Both the position numbers and the translations under genes were made by a program. From Firmicutes bacterium HGW-Firmicutes-3 (GTDB lineage Bacteria; Bacillota; Clostridia; Lachnospirales; Vallitaleaceae): a stretch of 60,485 bases of DNA. Below, piece after piece: positions 52,975 to 60,485 of this stretch. Position 1 is the stretch's first letter. Each line of letters begins with the position of its first letter. Location of the stretch: contig PGZS01000004.1 of the NCBI GenBank assembly GCA_002841435.1, forward strand, positions 1 through 60,485, written 5' to 3'. The notes below the pieces were generated by a model. It was not told the origin of the DNA. It made no database searches and was given only the letters and a program-made list of their open reading frames with translations.

Positions 52975-53664
52975 ATGAAAGAAAAAATATTGGTTGTAGA
53001 AGATGAGATTAAAATCGCAAGATTTATTGAATTAGAGCTTAAATATGAAGGGTATGATGTAACAGTTGCTAGCGATGGCAGAATGGGTTTAGAAGCTTTT
53101 AATGAAGGCGGGATAGACCTTGTTTTGCTGGATTTGATGTTGCCAAGACTGAGCGGCATAGAAGTTTGTAGGAGAATCAGACAGGCTAATGCTAATATCC
53201 CGATTATCATGCTGACGGCTAAGGATGACGTGTCAGATAAGGTTATGGGTCTGGATATGGGCGCGGACGACTATATGACCAAACCGTTTGAGATTGAAGA
53301 ATTATTGGCCAGAATGCGCGTGGCACTTAAGCGAAAAGATAGCCCGAAAGAAAACCATGTGTTAAAAGCCCTTGCATATAAAGGACTGGTCGTAAACGAA
53401 CTAAAAAGAGAAGTCATGTTTAAAGATGAAGTCATTGAACTGACAAAAAAAGAATATGAACTTTTAAAATATTTACTTGAAAACAAGAATATTGCTTTAG
53501 ACCGAGAAAAGATACTTGAAAAGGTCTGGGGTTATGATTATTATGGAGACACCAATGTTATTGATGTTTATGTTAGATATTTAAGAGCCAAGATTGATCA
53601 AAAATATAATGTTGAAATCATTAAGACGGTTCGAGGCATCGGGTACATCATCAATGAGGCGTAA
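52975..53664 (+). CDS. OmpR/PhoB-family response regulator
   Basis: 229 aa; ATG after AGGAGTAGT. The receiver domain has Asp9-Asp10, phospho-acceptor Asp53 (VLLDLMLPRLSG) and Lys in MLTAKDD; the C-terminal winged helix contains LTKKEYELLKYLLENKN and VYVRYLRAKID, TVRGIGYI. It activates or represses transcription after phosphorylation by the kinase encoded next, with which it overlaps by 11 nt. Confidence 0.96.
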   Translation: MKEKILVVEDEIKIARFIELELKYEGYDVTVASDGRMGLEAFNEGGIDLVLLDLMLPRLSGIEVCRRIRQANANIPIIMLTAKDDVSDKVMGLDMGADDYMTKPFEIEELLARMRVALKRKDSPKENHVLKALAYKGLVVNELKREVMFKDEVIELTKKEYELLKYLLENKNIALDREKILEKVWGYDYYGDTNVIDVYVRYLRAKIDQKYNVEIIKTVRGIGYIINEA

Positions 53665-55159
53665 TAAGGAGGATAATAAGCAACGTCCTAAAAAAGCGTT
53701 GCTTTTTCCTGTTGGTGTATTTAAGGAAATAAAACATGTGTTTAGATACATATATTTGAGCCTGACCTTGTCTATGCGCAAAAAAATCTCATTTGATTAT
53801 GGCATGTTATATTGGGTGGCAACCCTTATAACGACTTTTATCGTACTGTTAGGATTTAGCCTATATGACATACAACAAAAAAATCTAGAGATGGTTGATG
53901 GTGTCTTTGAAATGGTGGTCCCATTTGAAATGGGTGTCTACAATATGGACGCCTTAACCTATCAATTGGAGTCTATTTCATCAGAGAATTCGGTTGGTGT
54001 TCAAGTAATCATGTCCAGACAGGACCGAGAAGAAATTGGTTATACGATTACCAGCGCCACCTACGCATCTTCATTGTACCGACTCTCTTTCATAGATAAG
54101 ATACCTTTATTTTTTAATGAAGGTCTAATAATCAGGTCCTCTAACCGATACTATAAAATTAATGAGTACCACACGGTTGACTACAAGATTATGACCATCC
54201 ATAACATAAAATCGATGAACATGACCAGGATGGTAGTAGGTGGGTTAATATTAATTGGTCAATTGATGGGTTTTGTTTTTATGTCAATCATTGGTTCTAT
54301 TCGCTTAAAACAGGTTTTCAAACCTATTTACACCATGACCAAAGCAGCAGAAAAAATATCCATTAATGACATTGAAGGGAATCTGGATGTTTCAAGAGCT
54401 AAATATGAGCTTAAAGATCTTGCACTGACATTTAATGATATGCTGGATCGGATTCGATCTGATTATGATAAGCAAAAAAGATTTGTATCAGATGTTTCCC
54501 ATGAACTTAGAACTCCGATTTCCATTGTAAATGGTTATGTTAGAATGCTAGATAGATGGGGCAAAGAAGATGAAGCCATTCTCGAGGAGGCTATTGATGC
54601 CATCAAGAGCGAGTCCAAGAATATGCAAGTCTTAGTAGAAAACTTACTAACACTGGTGCGTTCGGATAATCAAACCCTTAAATTTGAAAAAGAAGTATTT
54701 GATATAGGCAAGTTGGCTACTGAAATCATGAAAGATATGGAAATGGTAGATGAAGGACGTCACACATTTATTTGTGATATTCAAATGGGTATACATGTGT
54801 GTTTGGATTATGCTAAAATCAAACAAACATTTAGAATTTTCATTGATAACGCTATGAAATATACACCGGACGATGGGGAAATAACCCTTAAACTTAAACA
54901 GGAATATAGTTCAGTAATCATATCCATAATAGATACAGGTATTGGTGTTGACAAAAATGATTTGCCTTATCTATTTGATCGTTTTTACAGATCTGATGAA
55001 TCCAGAACAAGACAAACTGGGGGACATGGTCTTGGATTATCCATAGCTAAAGCTATGATTATTGGACAAAATGGCATGATACGCGTTAAGAGCAAAGTTC
55101 AAGAAGGGAGTGCATTCATCATTAGTTTGCCGGTGAAGACACCTGAAACATGCATATAA
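53654..55159 (+). CDS. Sensor histidine kinase
   Basis: 501 aa from ATG 53654, which overlaps the regulator gene; the longer frame has no start signal. Two membrane helices (about residues 48-70 and 198-220) enclose an extracytoplasmic sensor part. A HAMP linker precedes the phospho-accepting His in DVSHELRTPISIVNGY. The ATPase has the N box (IFIDNAMKYTP), G1 (IDTGIGVDK), and G2 (TGGHGLGLSI). The signal sensed is unknown. Confidence 0.93.
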   Translation: MRRNKEDNKQRPKKALLFPVGVFKEIKHVFRYIYLSLTLSMRKKISFDYGMLYWVATLITTFIVLLGFSLYDIQQKNLEMVDGVFEMVVPFEMGVYNMDALTYQLESISSENSVGVQVIMSRQDREEIGYTITSATYASSLYRLSFIDKIPLFFNEGLIIRSSNRYYKINEYHTVDYKIMTIHNIKSMNMTRMVVGGLILIGQLMGFVFMSIIGSIRLKQVFKPIYTMTKAAEKISINDIEGNLDVSRAKYELKDLALTFNDMLDRIRSDYDKQKRFVSDVSHELRTPISIVNGYVRMLDRWGKEDEAILEEAIDAIKSESKNMQVLVENLLTLVRSDNQTLKFEKEVFDIGKLATEIMKDMEMVDEGRHTFICDIQMGIHVCLDYAKIKQTFRIFIDNAMKYTPDDGEITLKLKQEYSSVIISIIDTGIGVDKNDLPYLFDRFYRSDESRTRQTGGHGLGLSIAKAMIIGQNGMIRVKSKVQEGSAFIISLPVKTPETCI

Positions 55160-55180
55160 ATATGTAAAGCGAGGGTTCTT

Positions 55181-56140
55181 ATGAAAATAGTCTTACTAGA
55201 TCAGAAATCACTAGGAGAAAATCTACATTTTGATAAATTGGAATCGATTGGTTCAGTTACCTATTATGACTATACCAATCAGGAGCAGATTATAGAAAGA
55301 TGTGCAGATGCACAAGTCGTTATAACCAACAAAGGGCATTTTGACAAAAAAACCATCGAAGCATTAAGTCATCTTAAGTTGATATGTATGACGGGAACAG
55401 GCTATGACAAAATTGATATACAGGCAGCAAGGGCCAGAAGTATAGGTGTTTGTAATGTTCTTGATTATTGCTCTGATAGTGTTGCGCAACATACATTGGC
55501 CTTGGTTTTACAATTGGTTAATCATATGAACTATTATAGAGATTATGTCAAAAGTGGAAAATATATTGAAGATGATGCATTTACCCATTACGAGGTACAA
55601 ATCAATGAGATTGCTCAAATGACATGGGGTATAGTCGGTATGGGAAGTATTGGAGGCAAAGTGGCTAAGATTGCAAAAGCGATGGGGGCAAAAGTCATCT
55701 ATTATTCTACAAGTGGAAAGAATCAACAGGATGCTTATGAGCGGGTTGAGTTTGATGACTTATTAAAACGTGCACACATTATTACCATCCATGCACCTTT
55801 AAATGATAGAACAAGAAACCTATTTGATGAAGCGGCTTTTGAAAAAATGAAAAAATCAGCCGTACTCATCAATGTTGGTCGTGGTGACATTGTGAATGAA
55901 GGCGCATTAGTAAAAGCCTTAAGCCATAATCTTATTGCAGGAGCAGCCTTAGATGTTTTAAGCAAGGAGCCAATGAGCAAGGCATCTAAACTCTTGCCTA
56001 TGTTGGAGGATTCGAGACTGATTATTACCCCTCATGTAGCTTGGGCCAGCATCACTGCTAGACAAAAAGTTATTAATGAAGTGGCATTGAATATAACGGA
56101 ATACGTAAAAGGTAATAAGTATCAAAGGGTAGATGTCTAA
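55181..56140 (+). CDS. D-isomer-specific 2-hydroxyacid dehydrogenase
   Basis: 319 aa; ATG after GCGAGGG. The Rossmann motif is GIVGMGSIGGKVAKIAKAMG (GxGxxG), catalytic Arg in VLINVGRGDIVNE, and the acid-base His in TPHVAWAS. It reduces a 2-keto acid to the D-hydroxy acid with NADH; the exact substrate (for example pyruvate or glycerate) is not defined by these motifs. Confidence 0.93.
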   Translation: MKIVLLDQKSLGENLHFDKLESIGSVTYYDYTNQEQIIERCADAQVVITNKGHFDKKTIEALSHLKLICMTGTGYDKIDIQAARARSIGVCNVLDYCSDSVAQHTLALVLQLVNHMNYYRDYVKSGKYIEDDAFTHYEVQINEIAQMTWGIVGMGSIGGKVAKIAKAMGAKVIYYSTSGKNQQDAYERVEFDDLLKRAHIITIHAPLNDRTRNLFDEAAFEKMKKSAVLINVGRGDIVNEGALVKALSHNLIAGAALDVLSKEPMSKASKLLPMLEDSRLIITPHVAWASITARQKVINEVALNITEYVKGNKYQRVDV

Positions 56141-56218
56141 AATACTAGGACTTAGTTGATGTATCTTATGAGATATGTTATATTATCAATAGTATTCTCT
56201 GAAGAAAGTAGGTGCCCT

Positions 56219-57073
56219 GTGGGTATTAAGATTATAGTAGACAGTTCTGCTGATTTGCCAAAAGACATTATTGAAAAGTACGGTTTTATAATTATTCCAC
56301 TATCGGTTCATTTTGGTAGTCATACATATCTAGACTCAGTCGACCTTACACCCGGTATGTTTTATGAAAAGTTAATCATCACAAGTGAGATGCCGACAAC
56401 AAGCCAGATTCCGCCGGAACGGTTTACCACATATTTCAAAAAAGTGCTGGATGAAGGTCATCAAATTATTTGCATCACTTTAGGTTCTAATGCGAGTGGC
56501 ACTTGTCAGTCTGCTTATCTGGCAAGAGAAGAGCTGAAGAAGGAAGACATTACAATTATTGATTCTAATTGTTTATGTTCGGGCGTAGCCTATATTGCTA
56601 TCGAAGTAGCACGCATGGTTGAAAATAATAAGTCTCTAGAAGAGATTCTCATGGCCATAGAACCCTTGACCAATAATGGTATTGAACATCTTTTTTGCGT
56701 AGATACTTTAGAATACCTAAAAAAAGGTGGACGAATTAAAGCAACCAAAGCAGCCGTGGCTGAAATTCTTAATATTAAGCCCATATTAAATGTGGAAAAT
56801 GCACTTACACAAATCATTCATAAAGTCAGAGGACGTAAAAAAATCATTCCCTATTATTTAGAACGAATGAAAAAAGATTTGGATTACGAAAGTGACAGAA
56901 TCATGGTGGCTCATGCCCAAGACTTAGAATTTGCCAATCAGTTGATTGAAAAAATCAGGAGCGAATTAAAATGGGATAAAGAAATCATTGTTTCAGAAAT
57001 AGGGGCTACCATAGGTACGCATGCGGGACCTGGTGTTTTGGCATGCTTTTATAAGAAGAAGCAAAGTCAATAA
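56219..57073 (+). CDS. DegV family fatty-acid-binding protein
   Basis: 284 aa from GTG 56219, 5-8 nt after AGTAGGTG; the upstream frame from 56156 adds residues not seen in the family. VDSSADLPKDI opens the DegV fold, TSQIPPERFTTYF and TLGSNASGTCQSAYLA line the lipid pocket, and the C-terminus EIGATIGTHAGPGVLACFY is diagnostic. These proteins (FakB type) present fatty acids to a kinase for phospholipid synthesis. Confidence 0.92.
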   Translation: MGIKIIVDSSADLPKDIIEKYGFIIIPLSVHFGSHTYLDSVDLTPGMFYEKLIITSEMPTTSQIPPERFTTYFKKVLDEGHQIICITLGSNASGTCQSAYLAREELKKEDITIIDSNCLCSGVAYIAIEVARMVENNKSLEEILMAIEPLTNNGIEHLFCVDTLEYLKKGGRIKATKAAVAEILNIKPILNVENALTQIIHKVRGRKKIIPYYLERMKKDLDYESDRIMVAHAQDLEFANQLIEKIRSELKWDKEIIVSEIGATIGTHAGPGVLACFYKKKQSQ

Positions 57074-57159
57074 AATCATACCATATTTATTTTGGCGTCT
57101 AATTAGGTTTAGGCGTCTTATTGTGACTTGAAGGTTAGACATACATCAGGAGGAAGACA

Positions 57160-57870
57160 ATGAAAAAACAGATCATAATAGGATTGATATTCTTACTTGT
57201 GCTTATAGGAACGGGCTGTGAAAAATCAGTTACCGGGGATCTTTATAATGAAACAGATACTGACGCAAGCCCGGACATCAGTTTAATAACAGAGGATCAA
57301 CCTAATCAAATACCACAAGATAATGATACACAAGTAGACGGGTTTACACAAAATGTTGTACCGGTAACACCAGAATCTGTAAATGATCAAGAAGTAAAAG
57401 ACCAACTGTTAAGTTTCCTAGAGACATTTCATTACAATATCTTTTTTAGTCAAAGAGATATGACAGAAGGTATTACGGAAAGTGATCGAATAAAATTTGC
57501 TATATCTTACATCTATCAAAATGAGTATCAAGAATTAAAATTCGATACATCAAAGTTCATTCTTTATGTTCCAAAGCAAAGAGTTGAGGAGATTGTTCAA
57601 AAGTTTTTTGGTGAATCGGTATCGACCCATGCTTCTTTTGAAGAAGAAAAAATTGTCTATGAAGAAGGTTTTTACCTCATGCCTGCTATGGACACTGAAT
57701 GGAATGAAAAGCCTCAAATCTATAGTATTGAAATTGATGGGGATGCTTCATATAAAGTTACCATATCACTGTACAATAGTGATCTTCAACCTACAAGAGC
57801 TTATAGGACCATTGTATCGGTTAAAGATAACCGATATATCCTTAAGAGTTACACGCCGATTATAAATTGA
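57160..57870 (+). CDS. Lipoprotein of unknown function
   Basis: 236 aa; ATG after CAGGAGG. Signal peptide MKKQIIIGLIFLLVLIGTG with lipobox GTGC (Cys about 20). A Asp/Thr/Pro-rich linker (about 25-75) is followed by a beta-rich C-terminal domain of about 155 residues (FHYNIFFSQRDMTEGITESD). No family recognised. It sits 73 nt before leuS and is probably separately transcribed. Confidence 0.8.
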   Translation: MKKQIIIGLIFLLVLIGTGCEKSVTGDLYNETDTDASPDISLITEDQPNQIPQDNDTQVDGFTQNVVPVTPESVNDQEVKDQLLSFLETFHYNIFFSQRDMTEGITESDRIKFAISYIYQNEYQELKFDTSKFILYVPKQRVEEIVQKFFGESVSTHASFEEEKIVYEEGFYLMPAMDTEWNEKPQIYSIEIDGDASYKVTISLYNSDLQPTRAYRTIVSVKDNRYILKSYTPIIN

Positions 57871-57942
57871 TTTAAAAAGTATGGTGAGTTTTTTAAGCAT
57901 GTTAAATAATTATATTAGAGAAGCAATAATAAGGAGGCAATT

Positions 57943-60354
57943 ATGTCAAAATTATATAATCATAAAACAATAGAAAATAAATGGAGAAAAAATTGGGAGA
58001 CAGATCCTATAAATCTACCCAGTGATGATAAGAAGAATTATTATTGCTTAGACATGTTTCCATATCCTTCAGGTAGCGGCTTACATGTAGGCCACTGGCG
58101 CGGTTATGTTCTTAGTGATGTTTGGAGTCGTTATAAAATCTTACAAGGTTATCATGTCTTGCATCCCATGGGTTGGGATGCTTTCGGTTTACCCGCTGAA
58201 AACTATGCCATCACTATGGGCGTTCATCCGGCAAAAGCAACAGCTGAGAATGTGGAAAATTTCAAACGTCAGTTAAAAGAGATTAGTGCTGTTTATAATT
58301 GGGACAATGAGGTGAATACAACTGATCCTAATTTCTATAAATGGACCCAATGGATTTTTGTACAAATGTTTAAAGAAGGTTTAGCATACGAGAAAGAAAT
58401 GCCGATTAATTGGTGTCCAAGTTGTAAGACGGGATTAGCCAATGAAGAAGTAAAAGACGGAAAATGCGACAGATGTGATTCAGAAGTGACTAAGAAAAAT
58501 CTTAGACAATGGATGTTAAAGATTACCGCATATGCAGAAAGACTGCTGAATGATTTAGATGAATTGAACTGGCCCAGCAAAGTTAAAAAAATGCAATCAG
58601 ACTGGATTGGTAAATCATATGGGGCTGAAGTGGACTTTGAAGTTGAAGGTCATAATGAAAAGATCAAGGTATTCACAACAAGACCGGATACCTTATACGG
58701 TGCAACTTTTATGGTACTTGCTCCGGAACATGAACTGGTTAAGACTTTGGCTGCAGAGACACATAATCATGATGTAGAGACTTATGTATTTAATGCATCC
58801 CTTAAATCTTCCGTAGATCGACTACAGGAAAAAGAAAAGACGGGTGTTTTCACAGGAAACTATGCTATTAACCCATTGAATCACGAAAAAGTGCCTATTT
58901 GGATTTCTGACTATGTTCTAGCGGACTATGGTACAGGGGCCATCATGTGTGTACCGGCTCATGATGAAAGAGACTTTGCTTTTGCCAAAAAGTTTGATCT
59001 TCCTATCGTTCAGGTTATTGCGAAAGAGGGTATAGAAGTTGATTTAGATGAAGCCTATACGGAAGTCGGTGTTATGATTAATTCTGACGCGTTTAATGGT
59101 ATACCTTCAGATCAGGCAAAAGAAGTGGTAGCAAACTACTTAGAAGAGAATAATATTGGTGTCAAAACCACGAATTATAAGCTTAGAGACTGGGTATTTT
59201 CAAGACAACGCTACTGGGGCGAACCTATTCCAATCGTACATTGTCCAAAATGTGGTCCGGTACCGGTAAAAGAAGAAGATCTACCGGTAACTTTACCTGA
59301 AGTGGAATCCTATGAGCCTACAGGAACAGGTGAATCACCACTTGCAGACATTCATGAGTGGGTCAATACCACCTGCCCAGAATGTGGAGGACCCGGTAAA
59401 CGTGAGACCAATACAATGCCTCAATGGGCGGGATCATCATGGTACTTCTTACGATATGTAGATGTAAACAATAATGATGCCTTGGTTTCGAAAGAAAAGA
59501 TGAAAGCATGGTTACCTGTGGATATGTATGTAGGTGGTATTGAGCATGCTGTTCTACATTTATTATATTCAAGATTTTATACCAAGTTTCTTTATGATAT
59601 TGGTGCGGTTGAATTTGAAGAGCCTTTTACCCAGTTATTCAATCAAGGGATGATTTGTAAAAATGGTGCCAAAATGAGTAAATCCAAAGGCAATGTTGTA
59701 TCGCCAGATGATTTGGTTGAAAACTATGGCTGCGACTCATTAAGGCTTTATGAGCTTTTTGTTGGCCCACCTGAGTTAGATTCTGAATGGGATGACCGTG
59801 GTATTGAAGGTGTTTACAGGTTTATTAACAAGGTTTGGAACCTTGTTATGGATAACAAAGACCGTAGGGTAACAGTCACTCCGGAACTTGAGAAAATTAG
59901 ACATTTATTGATTCATGAAGTCACACATCGTATGGATTCATTCCATATGAATACAGTGGTATCTGCTTTTATGGAATATACCAATAAACTGATTCATCAA
60001 TCCAAGCACAATCAAGGTGTTGACCGAGATACCTTAAAAACACTTATTACCCTTTTGGCACCTTTTGCACCACACATGGCAGAAGAATTATGGGAAGCGA
60101 TGGGTGAAAAAGGTACGGTATTTGATCAGACTTGGCCGGTTGCAGATCCTGAAAAAATGAAAGAAGACGAGATAGAGATGCCAGTGCAGGTCAATGGTAA
60201 AGTTAGAGCAACGGTTACGATTGGTGTGGATGAGGGTAAAGAGTCTGTTCTAAAGAAGGCTAAGTTGGCTGTAGAGAAAGTCATTGGTGGTCAGTCTATT
60301 GTTAAAGAAATCTATGTTCCGGGTAGAATTATTAATATAGTGGTTAAGGCGTAG
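57943..60354 (+). CDS. leuS: Leucyl-tRNA synthetase
   Basis: 803 aa; ATG after AAGGAGG. The class I HIGH motif is SGSGLHVGHWRGYV (HVGH) and KMSKS is in NGAKMSKSKGNVVSP. WCPSCKTGLANEEV and CPECGGPGKRETNTM are the zinc-binding and zinc-like regions, and TTRPDTLYGATFMVLAPEH begins the CP1 editing domain. Full length. It charges tRNA-Leu. No T-box leader is visible in the short upstream gap. Confidence 0.98.
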   Translation: MSKLYNHKTIENKWRKNWETDPINLPSDDKKNYYCLDMFPYPSGSGLHVGHWRGYVLSDVWSRYKILQGYHVLHPMGWDAFGLPAENYAITMGVHPAKATAENVENFKRQLKEISAVYNWDNEVNTTDPNFYKWTQWIFVQMFKEGLAYEKEMPINWCPSCKTGLANEEVKDGKCDRCDSEVTKKNLRQWMLKITAYAERLLNDLDELNWPSKVKKMQSDWIGKSYGAEVDFEVEGHNEKIKVFTTRPDTLYGATFMVLAPEHELVKTLAAETHNHDVETYVFNASLKSSVDRLQEKEKTGVFTGNYAINPLNHEKVPIWISDYVLADYGTGAIMCVPAHDERDFAFAKKFDLPIVQVIAKEGIEVDLDEAYTEVGVMINSDAFNGIPSDQAKEVVANYLEENNIGVKTTNYKLRDWVFSRQRYWGEPIPIVHCPKCGPVPVKEEDLPVTLPEVESYEPTGTGESPLADIHEWVNTTCPECGGPGKRETNTMPQWAGSSWYFLRYVDVNNNDALVSKEKMKAWLPVDMYVGGIEHAVLHLLYSRFYTKFLYDIGAVEFEEPFTQLFNQGMICKNGAKMSKSKGNVVSPDDLVENYGCDSLRLYELFVGPPELDSEWDDRGIEGVYRFINKVWNLVMDNKDRRVTVTPELEKIRHLLIHEVTHRMDSFHMNTVVSAFMEYTNKLIHQSKHNQGVDRDTLKTLITLLAPFAPHMAEELWEAMGEKGTVFDQTWPVADPEKMKEDEIEMPVQVNGKVRATVTIGVDEGKESVLKKAKLAVEKVIGGQSIVKEIYVPGRIINIVVKA

Positions 60355-60390
60355 TACGTTTAATGAACAGGTAAGGTCCCTAAGTGTGAT

Positions 60391-60454
60391 ATGCTCCCTT
60401 ATAGGTAGACAAGTGAAATAATAAAACACTTGATACTTAGAAGGGAGCATTTTG
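60391..60454 (+). terminator. Long imperfect hairpin after leuS
   Basis: TGCTCCCTT (60392-60400) pairs with AAGGGAGCA (60441-60449), with inner pairing CAAGTG/CACTTG. It is followed by TTTTGT, as in a terminator, but lies directly before a new start codon, so it may also be part of an insertion sequence end. Confidence 0.55.
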
Positions 60455-60485
60455 TATGTCTAAAATACCAGCTCAAGATAAAATC
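60455..60485 (+). CDS. Start of an unidentified gene (cut by window edge)
   Basis: ATG 60455 opens the frame MSKIPAQDKI, which runs off the window. AGAAGGGAG lies about 9 nt upstream within the hairpin. Ten residues are too few to name it; a transposase is possible. Confidence 0.3.

Noticed and set aside
57085-57120. Repeat GGCGTCTAATTAGGTTTAGGCGTC as a terminator after DegV
   Set aside because: The two GGCGTCTA units are direct, not inverted, so they cannot form the stem.
57871-57942. T-box leader for leuS
   Set aside because: The gap is only about 70 nt and has no T-box sequence or terminator hairpin.

Overview
The window looks like a low-GC Firmicutes chromosome, probably an anaerobic Clostridia of the Lachnospirales/Vallitalea kind. 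The evidence is AT-rich codon use, strong AGGAGG-type ribosome sites, frequent TTG/GTG starts, a SleB-type hydrolase, a PPi-type phosphofructokinase, hybrid-cluster protein (Hcp) and a ClpC/E-like ATPase. No rRNA, tRNA or CRISPR was seen.

Positions 1-16.6 kb are an integron-type gene cassette array. Short single genes, almost all on the + strand, alternate with about 19 attC-like sites. Each site has an R''-L''-(variable palindrome)-L'-R' layout and ends in a GTTRRRY-like box, usually within ACGTTA. In 13 cassettes the R'' box after the gene is the reverse complement (6 or 7 of 7 bases) of the R' box before the same gene, as expected if each cassette was once a circle closed at attC. No integrase gene or attI is present; the orientation places them to the left of position 1. 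Cargo: a reversed ParE/Phd-type toxin-antitoxin pair (window edge), two SAM methyltransferases, a GNAT, two pyridoxamine-oxidase-like flavoproteins, a GyrI-like protein, a nucleotidyltransferase, an HSL-type hydrolase, an aminoglycoside-phosphotransferase-like kinase and many lipoproteins or membrane proteins. Decay grows towards the right: nonsense mutations, truncated genes and half attC sites.

Positions 16.6-29.2 kb are accessory and partly degraded: a saccharopine-dehydrogenase-like protein, a signal peptidase I, one isolated attC at 18.7 kb, a membrane protein with a caspase/CHAT-like His/Cys domain, a DUF2339/DUF3999 pair, a TPR lipoprotein, a DUF4375 pseudogene and an ISL3-family transposase remnant followed by a hairpin-rich non-coding stretch.

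Positions 29.3-60.5 kb are mostly core genome: a Clp ATPase with a one-base frameshift, an LRAT-domain protein, gnd-zwf-cyclase (oxidative pentose phosphate), a four-gene block ending in hcp, plsC, a degenerate GGDEF protein, DUF554, an AP2/HNH-like protein, SleB-like hydrolase, thrC, a cation efflux protein, HD-GYP, PPi-PFK, a UBA-like protein with a two-component system, a D-2-hydroxyacid dehydrogenase, DegV, a lipoprotein and leuS. A small inverted-repeat element (GGTTAAA...GTCAAAACTA / TAGTTTTGAC...TTAACC) recurs at least five times between these genes. The hcp block combines a signal-less binding protein, a HypB/UreG-like GTPase and a permease-less ABC ATPase, and is the best candidate here for a poorly described system besides the integron itself.
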